From assembly GCA_023150195.1 (NCBI GenBank), contig JAKLLI010000126.1, positions 1 to 6,069 on the forward strand: 6,069 nucleotides of DNA. The letters are read 5' to 3'. This DNA comes from Azonexus sp. (GTDB lineage Bacteria > Pseudomonadota > Gammaproteobacteria > Burkholderiales > Rhodocyclaceae). Shown here piece after piece: positions 5,105 through 6,069 of this stretch. The notes beneath the pieces were generated by a model that saw only the letters and a program-made list of their open reading frames with translations, searched no databases and was not told the origin of the DNA. Every line of letters begins with the position of its first letter. The first letter of the stretch is position 1. The position numbers were made by a program, and so were the translations under genes.

Positions 5105-6069
5105 TTATCCGCGACGCATCGCGTCGAAGAATTCCTGGTTGCCCTTGGTCGATTTGACCTTGTCGAGCAGGAATTCCATCGCTTCAAGGTCGTCCATCGG
5201 GTAGCAGAGCTTGCGCAGCACCCACATCTTCTGCAACACGTCGGGCTTGAGCAGCAGTTCTTCGCGGCGGGTGCCGGAGCGATTGACATTGACTGCCGGG
5301 TACATGCGCTTCTCGGCCATGCGACGGTCGAGGTGGATTTCGGAGTTGCCGGTACCCTTGAATTCTTCGTAGATCACTTCATCCATACGTGAGCCGGTAT
5401 CGATCAGTGCAGTCGCGAGGATGGTCAGCGAGCCGCCTTCCTCGATGTTGCGCGCGGCACCGAAGAAGCGCTTGGGCTTCTGCAGGGCGTTGGCGTCCAC
5501 GCCGCCAGTGAGCACCTTGCCGGAGGCCGGTTGCACGGTGTTATAGGCGCGCGCCAGACGAGTGATGGAGTCGAGCAGGATCACCACGTCCCGTTTGTGT
5601 TCGACGAGGCGCTTGGCCTTTTCAATGACCATTTCAGCAACGGCAACGTGGCGGGTCGCCGGTTCGTCAAAAGTCGAGGCGACGACCTCACCCTTGACGG
5701 TACGGGTCATTTCCGTGACTTCTTCCGGGCGCTCATCGATCAGCAGCACAATCAGTGCAACTTCCGGATGATTGGCGGTGATGGCGTGAGCGATGTTCTG
5801 CAACATCACGGTTTTGCCGGATTTAGGCGGTGCGACGAGTAGACCGCGCTGACCACAGCCTATCGGCGCAATCATGTCGATCACCCGGCTGGTGATGTTT
5901 TCGTCGGACTTGATGTCGCGTTCAAGCTTGAGGTGACGCGTCGGATGCAGCGGCGTCAGGTTCTCGAACATGATCTTGTTTTTGTTTTCTTCCGGCGGGA
6001 ATCCGTTAATGGAGTCCAGCTTGGTCAGTGCGACATAGCGCTCGCCATCCTTGGGTGTGCGGATTTCCC
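5105..6069 (-). CDS. rho: Transcription termination factor Rho, 3' part (5' end outside window)
   Basis: Rho is a homohexameric RNA-dependent ATPase and translocase that ends transcription of untranslated RNA. The window holds the last 320 residues, reading from [12 protein letters not shown] at the edge to the stop at 5107-5105. By comparison with the 419-residue E. coli protein, about the first 100 residues (N-terminal helices and most of the RNA-binding OB-fold) are missing. In fragment numbering, Walker A is APPKSGKT (79-86), the catalytic acidic region is DERPEE (111-116) and Walker B is VILLDS (162-167). The Q-loop region is [13 protein letters not shown] (183-195), the R-loop region is [10 protein letters not shown] (204-213), and the [10 protein letters not shown] segment (263-272) carries the arginine-finger area. 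All are intact, so the enzyme is expected to be active. The first ATG in the fragment, near 5971, is internal and not the start. No clear intrinsic terminator follows rho before rpmE. Confidence 0.98.
   Translation of the reverse strand, partial: EIRTPKDGERYVALTKLDSINGFPPEENKNKIMFENLTPLHPTRHLKLERDIKSDENITSRVIDMIAPIGCGQRGLLVAPPKSGKTVMLQNIAHAITANHPEVALIVLLIDERPEEVTEMTRTVKGEVVASTFDEPATRHVAVAEMVIEKAKRLVEHKRDVVILLDSITRLARAYNTVQPASGKVLTGGVDANALQKPKRFFGAARNIEEGGSLTILATALIDTGSRMDEVIYEEFKGTGNSEIHLDRRMAEKRMYPAVNVNRSGTRREELLLKPDVLQKMWVLRKLCYPMDDLEAMEFLLDKVKSTKGNQEFFDAMRRG

Noticed and set aside
4574..5392. A 272-codon plus-strand open frame antisense to the glycosyltransferase start, rpmE and rho
   Set aside because: It runs across a terminator, an entire ribosomal protein gene and the rho 3' end on the opposite strand. 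Its long length is explained by GC-rich antisense codons, and it shows no motif.
5997..6069. Treating the ATG near 5971 as the rho start
   Set aside because: The frame stays open to the window edge, and the residues upstream ([12 protein letters not shown] onward) match conserved Rho sequence, so the gene simply continues outside the window.

Overview
The window reads as ordinary chromosome from a GC-rich Gram-negative bacterium, most likely a betaproteobacterium of the Rhodocyclales type (Azoarcus/Dechloromonas-like). That placement is inference. It rests on the Rho and L31 sequences, on the orn | M48 protease - cytochrome c - rsgA arrangement, and on an ArnT-like sugar transferase beside rpmE. 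It has not been tested by a search. Coding density is very high: seven protein genes fill almost all of the 6069 bases, and no stretch over about 110 bases lacks a gene. I see no mobile element, CRISPR array, tRNA or rRNA.

Layout from left to right. Positions 34-2455 (minus strand) hold a tight three-gene operon, transcribed from right to left. It contains a Ste24-type membrane zinc metalloprotease, a small exported monohaem c-type cytochrome, and the ribosome-assembly GTPase RsgA. Both internal junctions overlap (ATGA and TGATG), so translation is probably coupled. Positions 2513-3067 (plus strand) hold orn, encoding oligoribonuclease, transcribed away from the protease operon. The 57-base gap between them contains a perfect TATAAT for the protease operon, and this hexamer ends on the first base of orn. 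Positions 3089-4711 (minus) encode a polytopic ArnT/PMT-like glycosyltransferase that converges on orn with only a 21-base gap. Positions 4772-4996 (minus) are rpmE, encoding the zinc-binding form of ribosomal protein L31. It has a good Shine-Dalgarno sequence, a convincing sigma-70-like promoter in the rho-rpmE gap and a textbook intrinsic terminator. Positions 5105-6069 (minus) are the last 320 codons of rho, whose 5' end lies outside the window.

Functionally the window is mostly RNA and ribosome housekeeping: Rho (transcription termination), L31 (large subunit), RsgA (30S maturation) and Orn (final step of RNA and pGpG turnover). Added to these are three envelope proteins: the membrane protease, the periplasmic cytochrome and the sugar transferase.

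I found no convincing new system. The points most worth a second look are regulatory. The rpmE terminator sits only 9 bases before the glycosyltransferase start codon. An 11-base dyad overlaps the rpmE promoter. The protease operon's candidate promoter reaches into orn. The translationally coupled protease-cytochrome-RsgA set is also worth checking.
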